Source: Pseudoips prasinana
Lineage: Eukaryota; Arthropoda; Insecta; Lepidoptera; Nolidae
Assembly: GCA_951640165.1 (NCBI GenBank)
Contig: OX621250.1
Location: 1,550,001 to 1,614,000, forward strand
Direction: 5' to 3'
Length of the DNA stretch: 64,000 nucleotides
Each line of letters opens with the position of its first letter. Positions within the stretch are counted from its first letter, which is position 1. Under the pieces are notes generated by a model. The model was given only the letters and a program-made list of their open reading frames with translations, was not told where the DNA came from and ran no database searches. Made by a program: the position numbers and the translations under genes. This document shows positions 51,155 to 61,243 of this stretch, one piece after another.

Positions 51155-51295
51155 GTACAGATGCTAGCACATCAAGCTACCCCAATATGTCAAATTTCCC
51201 CAATTGAAAGTGAACCTTATGCTTTTGTGATAAAGTTGAGAATCTATAAAAGAAATTTGACAGATTGGGGTAGCTGGATGTGCTGGCGTCTGTAC
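51155..51295. repeat. 43-bp inverted repeat foldback
   Basis: Arms at 51155-51197 and 51253-51295 pair at 39 of 43 positions (GTACAGATGCTAGCACATCA in the left arm) around a 55-nt loop. It could be a very small MITE or the template of a long hairpin RNA. No coding evidence. Confidence 0.8.
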
Positions 51296-51554
51296 ATTCT
51301 TACCATGACAGTATTATATAATGCATATTCAATTACAAAATAACAACCTCAATTCAATACAAACTAAATCTAAACCTATTTAAATTGCTAGAAAAGGCAA
51401 TTAAACAAGTGTCCCACACTATTTGCGTGGCTGAGAGCAACATTACTCCGTAGAAACAGCTTGATAAATACTAACAGCTAGATTGGCTGGTGCGGCACCT
51501 TCGTTTATGTAAGCTAACCTACTAAGATGTGGTACAACTAGTTCCTAAAAGGTC

Positions 51555-52080
51555 TATTAGATACCGCTTCCCAGTTCAAAATTGACTTCTATTTTAATTT
51601 GATTACGAATCAATTTGAGAAAATACTTGATATTTAGAATAGGCATATTTATAAGTTGACATTTATCTGAGACGGTACTCAGATAAATGTCAACTTATTA
51701 ATAGGCCAGGCCTATTTTTACATCCAGCATTTTCTCAAAGTGAATCAATATTCAAGTAAAACTAGAAGTCAATTTTGAGCTAGTGCCTATTGGATACCGC
51801 AGCCTAGTTCAAAATTCAAAGTGATTTTTTACTTGAATACGAATCAATTTGAGAAAATACTAGATATATAAAATAGGTCTTTTAATTTAATTTTAATTAA
51901 TCATTTATTTCAGACCATTTTATATCCATAAGATGTTAGTTACAAAATAGCTTAACCTAATGTTAGTAATTTTAAAATATAATATCACGGTACTAGGACA
52001 CCGTCTACGTCGTGTGCAGTCGTATCCAGTGTTCCAGCATCGGACTATAATATTAATAAGTTGACATTTATCTGAGTTGC
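51555..52080. mobile_element. Complex foldback element
   Basis: A unit (TTCAAAATTGACTTCTATTT ... ACGAATCAATTTGAGAAAAT ... GTTGACATTTATCTGAG) appears as direct (51555-51671), inverted (51678-51800) and direct again (51785-51880), with the unit's end recurring at 52056-52077. The centre is a perfect 21-bp stem (51651-51671 with 51678-51698). The block 51881-52055 is foreign to the unit. Confidence 0.75.
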
Positions 52081-52284
52081 AGCTTCAATAGTTTAGGTAG
52101 GTAACACTGAAGTCTAGGTCTAATAGACCCTCTGGTGACTTCTTAAGTGTAAAGAAAATATCAGCACTGTCCCTTGCTGATAGAGATCCATTTGGCAATA
52201 AATTATGTGAATACAATGTATAACGCAGTGTCGTGTGTTACTTATTTTTTTAAATTAATAAATAATATAAATAAATAAAATAAA

Positions 52285-52445
52285 AAGATTTTTATTCACG
52301 TAGACTTAAGGTCTATATAGTTAAGTACACATAATTATTTATAGTTACATATAGATATTTAGGTACACGGATTTTTAAAACATTTATAAAATTTATTTAT
52401 AATATTAATGATATTTAGCTAGCTTATATTAAGTTGTTGTCAAAG
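52285..52445 (-). mobile_element. R3 repeat
   Basis: AAAAAGATTTTTATTCACGT, AGACTT, then ATATTTAGGTACACGGATTT and GATATTTAGCTAGCTTATAT. It is the inverse of 59222-59425. On the minus strand it ends GTCTACGTGAATAAAAA, a polyadenylation-like end. Confidence 0.65.
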
Positions 52446-53559
52446 AGACTATGTTTAGATTTAGTTTGACATTTATTTCTTGTATACGGTCTTATTTATT
52501 GCATCTTTTAATTGTTATTATTTGTTGTTATAGTGTCAACTGTACATTTCAACTCTGTGATTGTTTTCTGCTTATTCCAGTTCTAGATACGAAAAGCGGA
52601 GATTTAGTAATAGGCTTTAGATATGGAGCCCTAGAAATGTAATAAATAACGGGACGTTAGCCACGTCTCCACAAGCCTAAAGCGCCCAATGCTAAACTGA
52701 GTTCATTTGACTAATAGCACGCAGTAATGGTGCAGCACAGTGTTAAAAATTTGCATTTAACAAGCCATAAAATAGATTAAAGTAGTAAAGTTAAAATATT
52801 TTGTAGCACGCCTCTCGTTGCAAACGCATTAAAGTTTTATCCGGCCAGTGTGGTGAATTGAGTTAGAAGTTGTTCCGACATTTTGTCCGCGGCATTCTGG
52901 CGTGTGCAGGGCCACTGTGATTCAATTTATTGTTGAGAAGAATTACTCTAATTGCTTTAAAATTTTATTTTCTGTTCGATGTATTGTGTCGTTGCCAGTT
53001 AAAAGGTGGGGGAAATTAATTGAGTTTTATAAGTTACAAAACAAAAAACATATATGATACAAATAGGTAGGTTTATTGTGAAATGCCGAGCTGTACACGA
53101 GTTGTTATACCATAAGTGCTTGCAAATAAGTTATGCACCAGCTTATCCTTAACGCTCATGGTCTAACGCTATACTAAGCCTGGGGCCCGCCGGGCCTTTG
53201 TTGTTGGCCCATCTGAAGTTGCAAATTTTTCCTTAGTAACTACATCGTTAATTTGAGTATACGTTTTAATTAGGACCTAAATAAGTTTTGCTTGTGGCCC
53301 TCGACAACATGATCTTAACGTGTTTGTGGCCTCTATAACAAAGATTGGCTCTAATTTGATTTTGTTTTTCAAAAACTTTTATTGTATCCATCCAATTACT
53401 CTAATTTAAAATATTTAAATTTTTCATGTTATTTTATCTTTGGTTTTGATTGTTATTTTATATTTTTGTTGTCTGTGCAATGTTTTTCTGAATAAATCTT
53501 TATCTTTCTTTCTTTCTAATTGGATGGATACAAGAATAATAAAAACTACAATCAACATA
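52446..53559. other. No gene; 16-bp inverted repeat and a retro-tail
   Basis: TGTATCCATCCAATTA (53383-53398) and its reverse complement (53517-53532) frame 118 bases that end AATAAATCTTTATC then (TTTC)n, like a LINE 3' end. Otherwise no recognised feature. Confidence 0.4.
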
Positions 53560-53700
53560 CAACATCATACTGCGATCACAAACCCGTCTGCTAACTGTCG
53601 TCAAATTGTGGAAATTGTCGTCAAACGGCTCTATTGTGGAAATCCTTTGTGGAGGCCTATGTCCAGCAGTGGACGTTATTTGACTGACATGATGACAAGG
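53560..53700 (+). mobile_element. SINE family S4, rearranged 3' part
   Basis: CATCATACTGCGATCACAAA, CCCGTCTGCTAACTGTCGTC, TGTGGAAATCCTTTGTGGAG, GCCTATGTCCAGCAGTGGAC, GACTGACATGATGACAAGG. The RTE-like end and ATGATGA tail are recognisable; a small internal duplication (ATTGTGGAAAT..GTCGTCAAA) is present. Confidence 0.6.
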
Positions 53701-53819
53701 AAAATCAATGTACTGTGAGGACCCTTACAAAAGTGCGATACATGGAAACAAGGCACCCCTATATTCAGACAGACCTCTACTTCAAGCTTTGCGCCACACG
53801 AGCAGTCCTACATGTAAAT

Positions 53820-54530
53820 ATACTGTTCCTTTTTAATGGAAAATATTAGACTCGTTATTTAAATTTTGTAACAAACAAAATATTCAATTTGTATTACACA
53901 AAAATAAAGAACTACATTCTTCTGAAAAAATAAATTGTCATGTTGAAAAACGTAGCATAATTATTTTGTTCAAAAAAATAGCAACTCGCTCCCCAGGGCA
54001 TGCGATCAACAGCATTCTACAAAAACTTTGAGCAATGACAATGAAACAGAAATTCAAAATAATTCTTGTAATTACAACAATTTAAACGATAAATCCCAGC
54101 GGGCGTTAATCATACTGACAGTCTTAAAACTTTGTATAATAAATATTCCAAGGTAACTTGGGGTAATGGTTTTAATAATCTGGTTGGGAAAACCGGGCGC
54201 AAAACTCGTTCAGACAAACAGTAGCCTGAGAATTTTACATTACAAAACAACCAACAAGGTATCCATACAACCTGTTAAGTATTTAGTCACGTTGTTAAGT
54301 TTTAAGGAACTTCCTTTTTCGTACTCTGAAACTTTAGATTGAGATCGCTGGTTTTGTCCACCCAAGAGACTAAATCCTTATAAAAGGAGGTTTCTATAGT
54401 ATCTGTTTGTTGCTGTTGCAAGCGTCCTGTCCGTATCTGTTCAAAATCAGATGAGTTGTCAGCTGGTATAATAACCAAAAATATTTTTACATTGTTTATA
54501 TAATAGAATTTTAAATATTAAATTTCGATA
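53820..54530. other. No recognised feature
   Basis: AT-rich; nothing supported. Confidence 0.4.
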
Positions 54531-54545
54531 ATTAAACCTACACAT

Positions 54546-54640
54546 ACATACATACATAGACTCACGCCTGTTTCCCAGAGGGGTAGGCAGAGACAACGGA
54601 TTTCCATTTGTCACGATCTTTGCATACTTCTTTTACCTCG
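54546..54640 (-). mobile_element. 95-bp RTE-B tail with 15-bp target duplication
   Basis: (CATA)n then AGACTCACGCCTGTTTCCCA, GAGGGGTAGGCAGAGACAAC, GGATTTCCATTTGTCACGAT is the reverse complement of the RTE-B end ([16 protein letters not shown], stop, tail). ATTAAACCTACACAT is found directly before (54531-54545) and after (54641-54655), a perfect 15-bp target-site duplication. Extreme 5' truncation. Confidence 0.92.
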
Positions 54641-54659
54641 ATTAAACCTACACATGGTC

Positions 54660-54855
54660 TTTGACAATAACTTAAATTAGCTAAGTTAGCTAAATATCGT
54701 TACTATTGTAAAATAAATCTTATTGTATTTTTTTTCCTACAATCCGTGTACCTAAATATCTATATGTACCTAGAAATAATTATAAATTAATTAGATATTA
54801 CTACAAACATGTTCTGACTATTTACAAGCGCTTTTTTAAAGTCTACGTAAATTTA
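54660..54855 (+). mobile_element. R3 repeat
   Basis: CTTTGACAATAACTTAAATT, AGCTAAATATCGTTACTATT, CCGTGTACCTAAATATCTAT, ACTACAAACATGTTCTGACT, TTTACAAGCGCTTTTTTAAA, GTCTACGTAAAT. Same order as 59222-59425. Confidence 0.7.
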
Positions 54856-55214
54856 CGATTTCTTGAGAATTTACCGAAGTATGCTATCAAAGTTCTTTAT
54901 TTTAAAACTTTGGAATTGATACATCATATGGGTCTTGGAGTTTGCCCAGAAATAAGAAAGGAAAGGTCACTTTACAATGTTCTATGTTAGTTTCAACGGA
55001 CATTAGCCATCTGGGTCGTACATATTCTAGTGCACTAGAGCGTGATTTTTTACTTGATTTACTTGACTGCCTTGTTGTTTAGTGGTATCATTTATCAAAC
55101 CGCAGATAAAGGGACCCCAATGATGATCATGAGGATTTTACTGTAAAAAATTCACAGAAGTAGCCCAGAGACAAGAAGCGGCTTTTTGTTTTATTATTAC
55201 TGGACCCTAGTTAC

Positions 55215-55390
55215 TAAGTAAATGACCGTAATTACTAAGTCATAGATCGTGCTTTGGGTATGATTTCCCACCCAGAAGAAATCTATTTAGAAATCTATTA
55301 CCAGTAGTTTATCAGTAGTCTCGTTGCCATAGTACAGGCGCTACCTAGTTGGGGATCAGATAGTAATCTGTTAGTTGTTCTAAGATATTA
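55215..55390 (+). mobile_element. SINE family S2, short
   Basis: Head AATTACTAAGTCATAGATCG with GGGTATGATTTCCCACCCAG (B-box region), TTTATCAGTAGTCTCGTTGC, GTACAGGCGCTACCTAGTTG, GGATCAGATAGTAATCTGTT. Middle part deleted. Confidence 0.6.
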
Positions 55391-55399
55391 ATTAATTAA

Positions 55400-55583
55400 C
55401 TAGCTGTGCCCCGCGGTTAACGCACATTAAAGTTTATAAATTATAGCCTATGTGTTAATCCAGGCTGTCAGCTAACTCCATGCCAAATTTTATTAAAATC
55501 ACTGCAGCCGTTTAGACGTGAAAAAGTAATAAACATACACACTCACACACTCACAAACCTTCGCTTTTATAATATTAGTATGA
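55400..55583 (-). mobile_element. Non-autonomous Helitron H2
   Basis: Plus-strand start CTAGCTGTGCCCCGCGGTTA (reverse of a CTAG 3' end with its GC-rich hairpin) and end TTTATAATATTAGTATGA (reverse of a 5' TCATACTAATATTATAAA). Inside: CATGCCAAATTTTATTAAAA, CAGCCGTTTAGACGTG, ACACTCACAAACCTTCG. The right flanking base is C rather than the expected T. Confidence 0.7.
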
Positions 55584-55589
55584 CTATTA

Positions 55590-56044
55590 AAGCCGCACAT
55601 TGCGGGGCATCGGCGGTAAAACATGTTACCGCTTAACAAAAAACGCAGTCAAGTTTTATTTAGCACTTCACTCCTAGTTACCTCAAAACACTTTACTTAT
55701 TTGGTTCCACGCAATCTGAGTTTGTAAGGCAGCCCGAATTCGAAGTGAAATTAACCAAGCGTTGCAATTTCGTCTTTAATCGTAATTAGTAAGATTAAGG
55801 ATTATTATAAACTTCCATTTACTGGATGTGTTTAATTACATAAGAGGTATCAAGACTACCGAATCAACAGTAAGTAAGTAATCAAAATGAAATATGTTTT
55901 TTTCTACAACATAGTTTATAATGAGTAAATAAATTGAGTACAATGGCCTCTCTTCTCTTACAGACAACTATTTATGAAGTGAATACATGATATGACGTGG
56001 AAAATGGGTAGCAAAGTAAATATTACAGTTCTTATTTATAATTG
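55590..56044. other. No recognised feature
   Basis: AT-rich; nothing supported. Confidence 0.35.
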
Positions 56045-56215
56045 AACTGCATTTGTGGCGCTGCGGTTATGACAGTCGCCTTGCCTATTTGTGTGACCCA
56101 TAAACAGTTGTTCTGCGTCTGGATGTACTTTGTATTCGTCAATTCTATATTTGTAAAGCACCCTGCGACACAGGGTCTAATATCCAAAGTGCGAATGTGG
56201 TATTTTAAAAATAAA
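56045..56215 (+). mobile_element. SINE family S1, internally deleted
   Basis: Head CTGCATTTGTGGCGCTGCGG, TTATGACAGTCGCCTTGCC, then the B-box region is deleted and the body follows: TATTTGTGTGACCCATAAAC, GTTCTGCGTCTGGATGTACT, ACCCTGCGACACAGGGT, AGTGCGAATGTGG. Confidence 0.75.
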
Positions 56216-56430
56216 ATCTGGGAACTTCTAATAAGAGAAAAACGAAGAATTGAAACAATTATAACAAAACAAAATATAAGCACTCACAATTTTTACTTTA
56301 AAAACGCTTTACTGCTTGTTGTAGTAATTGATTATATTTATTTACTTATTTTTGTATACGCTGTTAACGATTAATAAAGATGATCATGCCAGCCGGTAAA
56401 AGTTCCCTTCTGGACCCCAGACGCCCCAAA

Positions 56431-58185
56431 TTATTTTTTTTGCAGGTTTCTTCGGGGTATGTCGGTGACTTTGGTTCGCCTGCGGATTTCGACATTTCTG
56501 ATTCGATCCTGCAGGGAAACTCCGAGCATAGCCCTCTCCATTGCTCTTTGGGTGACCTTGAGCCTTCTAATAAGGCCCATAGTGAGCGACCACGTCTCTG
56601 TTCCGTATGTCATCACTGGCAACACACACTGGTCGAAGACTTTCGACTTGAGACACTGCGGTATTTTGGACGAGAAGATTTTGCGTAGCTTCCCGAACGC
56701 TGCCCAGCCGAGTTGGATTCTACGATTGACCTCCTTCTCGAAGTTGGACCTACCTAGTTGGATGGTCTGTCCTAGGTAAATATAGTTCTCTACAACTTCG
56801 AGTGCAGAGTCACCAACTTTCAATTGAGTGGGTGCAACATGGACGTTTGACATGATTTTCGTCTTATCCATGTTCATTTTCAGACCCACTTGTTGAGAGA
56901 CTCTGCTGAGGTCATCGAGCATTGTACCGAGGTCTTCCATGGTCTCAGCCATGACTACTATATCATCGGCAAATCGAAGGTGAGTGATGTACTCGCCATT
57001 GACATTGATGCCAAAGCCTTTCCAGTCCAGAAGCTTGAAGACGTCTTCCAATGCAGCGGTGAACAGTTTCGGAGATATAACATCTCCCTGTCTCACGCCT
57101 CGCTGCAAGTGGATAGGTTTCGAGATCTGGTCCTGGAGTCGCACTGACATAGTGGCGTTTTCATACAAACACTTTCATCATCATCATCATCATTACAGCT
57201 AAATGAGTCCACTGCTGGACAAGCCTCCCTCAAGAATCGTCTTGGGGGGATATGCCATAATCGCCACGCTTGGCAGGCGGGTTGGCGATCGCAGTAAGAT
57301 GGTCATAGTAATCAGAAGGAAGCTGCTGCCCGTCCTCTGGTATATGTTCCCTCGGGTCGACTTCTACGCCCCCCACGGGATGAGATGGGGTGATGATATT
57401 CTGATTCTGATATTTGTCGCCGTCACCACACAGCAGAACACTTTATCACCTCGATATACCGGTAGTCAATTTGGCACCTTATGAGAGACCTCAGCACGGC
57501 CCATGTTTCGATAGAATCAAAGGCTTTCTCATAGTCCACAAACGCTAAGCACAGTGGCTTGTTATACTCTTCGGTCTTCTGTATAACTTGCCGCAGCGTA
57601 TGTATGTGGTCTATGGTGCTAAAGCCTTTTCAGAAACCGGCTTGTTCGGGAGGCTGGAAGTCGTCAAACCTGCACGCGAGACGATTCGTAACGACCCTCG
57701 AAAACAACTTGTAAACATGGCTCAGCAGTGTGATGGGTCTATAATTCTTCAATAGGGTTTTGTCACCCTTTTTGAAGAAGAGCACCACCACACTTCTGTG
57801 CCATGCTTGTGGCGTTTGACCATCTAGTATGACGGAGTTAAATAGCTTCTGAAGGGCCCGTAGGATTGGTGTACCACCCGCCTTCAGAAGCTCTGCTGTA
57901 ACTCCATCATCACCAGGCGCCTTGTTGTTCTTGAGTTGTTTGAGAGCCATTCTAATCTCGTACAGGCTGACGTCCGGGATGTCTTCGGTGTAATGTCGGG
58001 TTAGTCGTGCTCAGGGATCTGAGGCATGACTTTTGACAGGTGGCTGTGTTGTCGTATATAACTGTCCGTAGAACTTCTCGATCTCTCCCAGCAACTCAGG
58101 TTTAGACGTGACGATTCTACCATCCTCAGTCTTCAGCTTCGTCAGTTGGCTCTGTCCAACAGACAGAGCTCTTGCGAACACCATT
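56431..58185 (-). pseudogene. RTE-A reverse transcriptase, interrupted and truncated
   Basis: Minus-strand coding order from 58185 down: N-terminal RT region, then LKNNKAPGDDGVTAELLKAG, VVLFFKKGDKTLLKNYRPIT and PPEQAGF, an in-frame TGA (57630-57632 region, CGA to TGA), then FVDYEKAFDSIETWAVLRSL (motif A), a 261-bp SINE insertion, LYENATMSVRLQ, RGVRQGDVISPKLF, FADDIVVMAETMEDL (catalytic FADD) and YGTETWSLTMGLIRRLKVTQ, ending at NLQKK. The endonuclease and the true C-terminus with tail are missing. An RTE-clade element, inactive because of the stop, the SINE and both truncations. Two reading frames (57630-57950 and 56431-57168) are its remains. Confidence 0.9.
57176..57436 (-). mobile_element. 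SINE S4 inserted in RTE-A, with 8-bp duplication
   Basis: AACACTTT at 57168-57175 and 57437-57444 flanks the insertion exactly, and the RTE-A coding sequence (K-C before L-Y-E-N) resumes across it. On the minus strand the element starts CTGCTGTGTGGTGACGGCGA and ends GGCTTGTCCAGCAGTGGACT, CATTTAGCTGTA and (ATG)n. This defines the full length of S4 as 261 bp. No tRNA or 5S head is evident. Confidence 0.92.
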
Positions 58186-58189
58186 TTAT

Positions 58190-58490
58190 AATATTAGTAT
58201 AGATTAATCCAACTGACTTCGCTAAAATTTTCCTTTGAGAATACTGCCTACACTTTTAGAGCGAAAATATGACGTTGGGCATCGATTTTAATAATAATTT
58301 TACCCACTCATTCTTCGCTGACAGATGGAGATGAATCTGAATTAAAACTTTCCACGATAAATATCCGGCACCGCGCCCTATCCTATTACCTGAGTTAGGA
58401 GTTTGTTGCAACTGATATTGTGTTCTGAGACTATTGAGGGAAAGGGTAGAAAAAATATTGATCTAGCTGAGAATCAAAGCTTCATGAATC
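58190..58490. other. No recognised gene
   Basis: Begins TTTATAATATTAGTATAGAT, which is Helitron-like (reverse of a 5' end), so the RTE-A 5' junction may be a Helitron remnant. Otherwise unassigned. Confidence 0.35.
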
Positions 58491-58491
58491 T

Positions 58492-58830
58492 TTTTAGGGT
58501 TACGCACCCAAAGGGTAAAAAAGGGATAGACAGCGAAGTCTTAGTAATAGGGTCCCGACCGTATTACTAAGACTTCGCTGTCTGTCTGTCCGTCTATCAC
58601 CAGGCTGTATCTCATGAACCGTGATAGTTAGGCAGTTGTAATTTTCATACATGATTTATTTCTATTGCCGCTATAATAACAAATCCTAAAAAATAAAATA
58701 TCATATATAAATAAATATTTAAGGGGTCTCCCATACAACAAACGTAAATTCTTTGCTCGTTTTTATAGATAATGGTACGGAACCCTTCGTGCGCGAGTCC
58801 GACTCGCACTTGGCCGGTTTTTTTTGTAAA
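58492..58830 (+). repeat. Dispersed repeat D1, short copy with internal palindrome
   Basis: TTTTTAGGGTTACGCACCCA, AAGGGTAAAAAAGGGA, an inserted inverted repeat (58528-58549 with 58562-58583, perfect over 22 bp), CTGTCTGTCTGTCCGTC, CTGTATCTCATGAACCG, then GGAACCCTTCGTGCGCGAGT, CCGACTCGCACTTGGCCGG and a T-run. Confidence 0.8.
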
Positions 58831-58859
58831 GCTATAAATTACACGAATTTATTCATTAA

Positions 58860-58924
58860 CTAAAAACTTCCAATTTATATTTACTTATTAATTCAATAAG
58901 TAAATATAAATTGGAAGTTTTTAG
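58860..58924. repeat. Perfect 30-bp hairpin with 5-nt loop
   Basis: The arm 58860-58889 (CTAAAAACTTCCAATTTATA in its first part) is exactly complementary to 58895-58924. The loop is AATTC. The perfection implies a recent origin or constraint. Confidence 0.92.
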
Positions 58925-59221
58925 AACGCACTTTCAGTTGATAAATAAATCCGTGTATCACGATGTAGCCATATTCCGGCTGACATGATGATGATGATGA
59001 TGAATGATGAATTCATTGGAACAAAGCACACCCATACTCAGAAAAAACCCTCAGAAGAGCAACAAAATAGTAGTCCTGTGTAATAACCAAACCGAAACTC
59101 AAGTGTATCGAGTTAGTAGCGGACAACGACTACCTAAACCAATGATGAACCAGAACCATTCAGACAATATGTTGTAAAATATAAATTTCAATTCATAATA
59201 TTAAAAACTTCAACTCAACAT

Positions 59222-59425
59222 TATCTCCTTGACAATAACTTAATACAAGCTAGCTAAATATCACTACCATTATAAAATAAATTGTATAAATGTTTTAACA
59301 TTCCGTGTACCTAAATATCTGTAATAAGTAACTAGAAATAATACCTGTATTACTACAAACATGTTCTGACAATTTACAAGCGCTTTTTTAAAGTCTACGT
59401 GAATAAAAACCTTTTTTATTTTGAT
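59222..59425 (+). mobile_element. R3 repeat, reference copy
   Basis: CTCCTTGACAATAACTTAAT, ACAAGCTAGCTAAATATCAC, TTCCGTGTACCTAAATATCT, AAGTAACTAGAAATAATACC, CTACAAACATGTTCTGACAA, AAGCGCTTTTTTAAAGTCTA, CGTGAATAAAAACCTTTTTT. It ends like a polyadenylated 3' end. The source gene is unknown. Confidence 0.7.
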
Positions 59426-59653
59426 TTATTATTTTTATTATTTTTTTTTTTAATTTTTATATTTTACATATTTTTTTTTCTTATGCATTTTTTAACCATT
59501 TCTTAGTAAGTGAATCACAAATGATAGTACATAGCTGCGAGGAAGCATTACAAGTTACATGGCTTGCCTTTTTACTGCCGGATTACTACATCATTTTTAT
59601 AATTTTTGACGCTAAATATTTGGGGGGTTTTACAAATATGGGGGGCATTGACA

Positions 59654-59770
59654 TAGCCAGATGCTCTCACCGGTCTGTAAGGTTAAGCAACTAGGCTCGC
59701 GGTCAGTTCATAGATGGGTGACCGCCAAAGTGGCTTAATTTAATGAGAATCTCCGTAATTTGGAGGCTTG
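59654..59770 (+). mobile_element. 5S-rRNA-derived SINE, 5' part
   Basis: CCAGATGCTCTCACCGGTCT, GTAAGGTTAAGCAACTAGGC, TCGCGGTCAGTTCATAGATG, GGTGACCGCCAAAGTGGCTT. Then it breaks off after AATCTCCGTAATTTGG. The 5S-like promoter region is good, the body lost. Confidence 0.8.
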
Positions 59771-59774
59771 TCCA

Positions 59775-60220
59775 AAGATTAGGTCCTATGGCAGATATTC
59801 ATTTTTTTTGTTATAATTATTATTGAAGACGCTTTGGTTTTTTCCTGTCTTTCTTTTCAATTTTGTTTAGTATACCTATAAAAGTAGACCTATAAAATAT
59901 ATAATAGTAAAACGCATTGTTTTCCAAATAAATAAAAAAATCTAATCTTGTTGTTGACTGGATAGATAAAACTACCTTCGAATTACATTTTAATACCAAT
60001 AGTTAGGGAACTAACGAAAAAGCAGTAGATAAATAAATTACTAAACTGAAATATTTCACAAAGGCTTTAACTTTAACGTTCGAATGCACAAAGTTAAAGT
60101 TTTGACCTCAACAGTTTATAACAATATAACCCTGATCTTGTTAACGTCAGCTTGGAATGGAAGTCATGGAGAAGTGAAATATCAATATAGGACATGAATA
60201 GAGTGTAGTAAATAAAATAA
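59775..60220. other. No recognised feature
   Basis: AT-rich; nothing supported. Confidence 0.35.
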
Positions 60221-60224
60221 ATAA

Positions 60225-60309
60225 ATATCTTGGGACAAGTTACACGCTGCAATCTGATTCCAAATTAGGCAGAGCCTGTATTATTGCTACCAGACAACTG
60301 GTAAACATA

Positions 60310-60379
<70 letters not shown>

Positions 60380-60520
60380 CAAAAATATTACAGAAAAATT
60401 ACACCCAGGCACAAAAAAATAATCGTGTTCATCACAAACAGATTCATCCCCAGTGGGAATCGAAGCCACGACCTCTGCTTTAGAAGTCAAAGTCACTAAC
60501 CACTAGACCAAAAGGCCTTC
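60225..60520 (-). mobile_element. SINE family S2 with (TA)n expansion
   Basis: ATCTTGGGACAAGTTACACG, AGGCAGAGCCTGTATTATTG, CAGACAACTGGTAAACATAC, then (TA)32 at 60312-60375 where other S2 copies have a few AT repeats, then ACACCCAGGCACAAAAAAAT, GTGGGAATCGAAGCCACGAC (B-box region) and CACTAACCACTAGACC (head). A 61-codon frame over the TA run is an artefact. Confidence 0.8.
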
Positions 60521-60675
60521 AATTTTAACAATTTAAGTTGCCAACAGCCGAATAGGCTTTCCTCAACTTTCCAGCCAATACTAATCGGTTTCTATAGCCT
60601 TTAAAAAGAAATCAGAAATTTGACTATATTAGCAGGGCAGATCAGAGAAAGCCGAAAATAGTATTGTTTGCATTA

Positions 60676-61145
60676 TATGACAATAGCCTAGTTGGTAGTG
60701 CTCCTGCCTACGAAGCTGGTGGTCCCGGGTTCGAATCCCGGTAAGTGCAAATATTTGTGTGATGAGCACGAATATTTGTTTCTGAGTCATGGATGTTTTC
60801 TATGTATTTAAGTATTTATCTATATATATAAAAATCAATGCCACTTTTCGTTGTAATGTTATAACTCAACAACGCCTTTACAGATTTGGCTAATTTTGGT
60901 CTTGAATTATTCGTGGAAGTCCAGGGAAGCTTTGTACGTAGAGAAAATTTAAAAAATGTCTTGAAAAAGTGTAAAATCAACATCTTTCTATACTCCCAGA
61001 TACAAACAATTTGTACTAATACTTAAAAGCGTAGCGAAGCACGTACCGGGCCGCTAGTATAAGTATGTATATCGTCGCCTGGTACCCATAGTACAAGCTT
61101 TTCTTAGTTTGGGGCTAGGATTTTCTGTGTGACAATGTCAAAAAA
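60676..61145 (+). mobile_element. SINE family S3, split by a Helitron
   Basis: Head ATAGCCTAGTTGGTAGTGCT, GTCCCGGGTTCGAATCCCGG (perfect B box GGTTCGAATCC), body up to TTTAAGTATTTA (60818), then a Helitron, resuming TATAAGTATGTATATCGTCG (61058) to GACAATGTC. The uninterrupted order is seen at 31383-31640. Confidence 0.88.
60819..61057 (+). mobile_element. Non-autonomous Helitron H4, in an S3 SINE
   Basis: Starts TCTATATATATAAAAATCAA after A, ends ACGTACCGGGCCGCTAG before T. 239 bp, with the 35197-35464 copy as close relative. It is non-coding. Confidence 0.9.
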
Positions 61146-61243
61146 AAATGCATACATTTCCTGCAAGACAAGCCTGCGTGCAGAAAACATTGCTGAAAAA
61201 GTAACATGTACTTAAAAATTTGTGAAATAAATATTTTTTTTTA

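Noticed and set aside
53383..53532. Target-site duplication around a LINE tail
   Set aside because: The 16-bp match is inverted, not direct, so it is not a target duplication.
56459..57147. Several plus-strand frames of 85-106 codons
   Set aside because: Antisense shadows of the RTE-A pseudogene, whose minus strand has FADD and other RT motifs.
60311..60496. 61-codon frame ending in repeated Tyr-Ile
   Set aside because: Translation of the (TA)n microsatellite in an S2 SINE.
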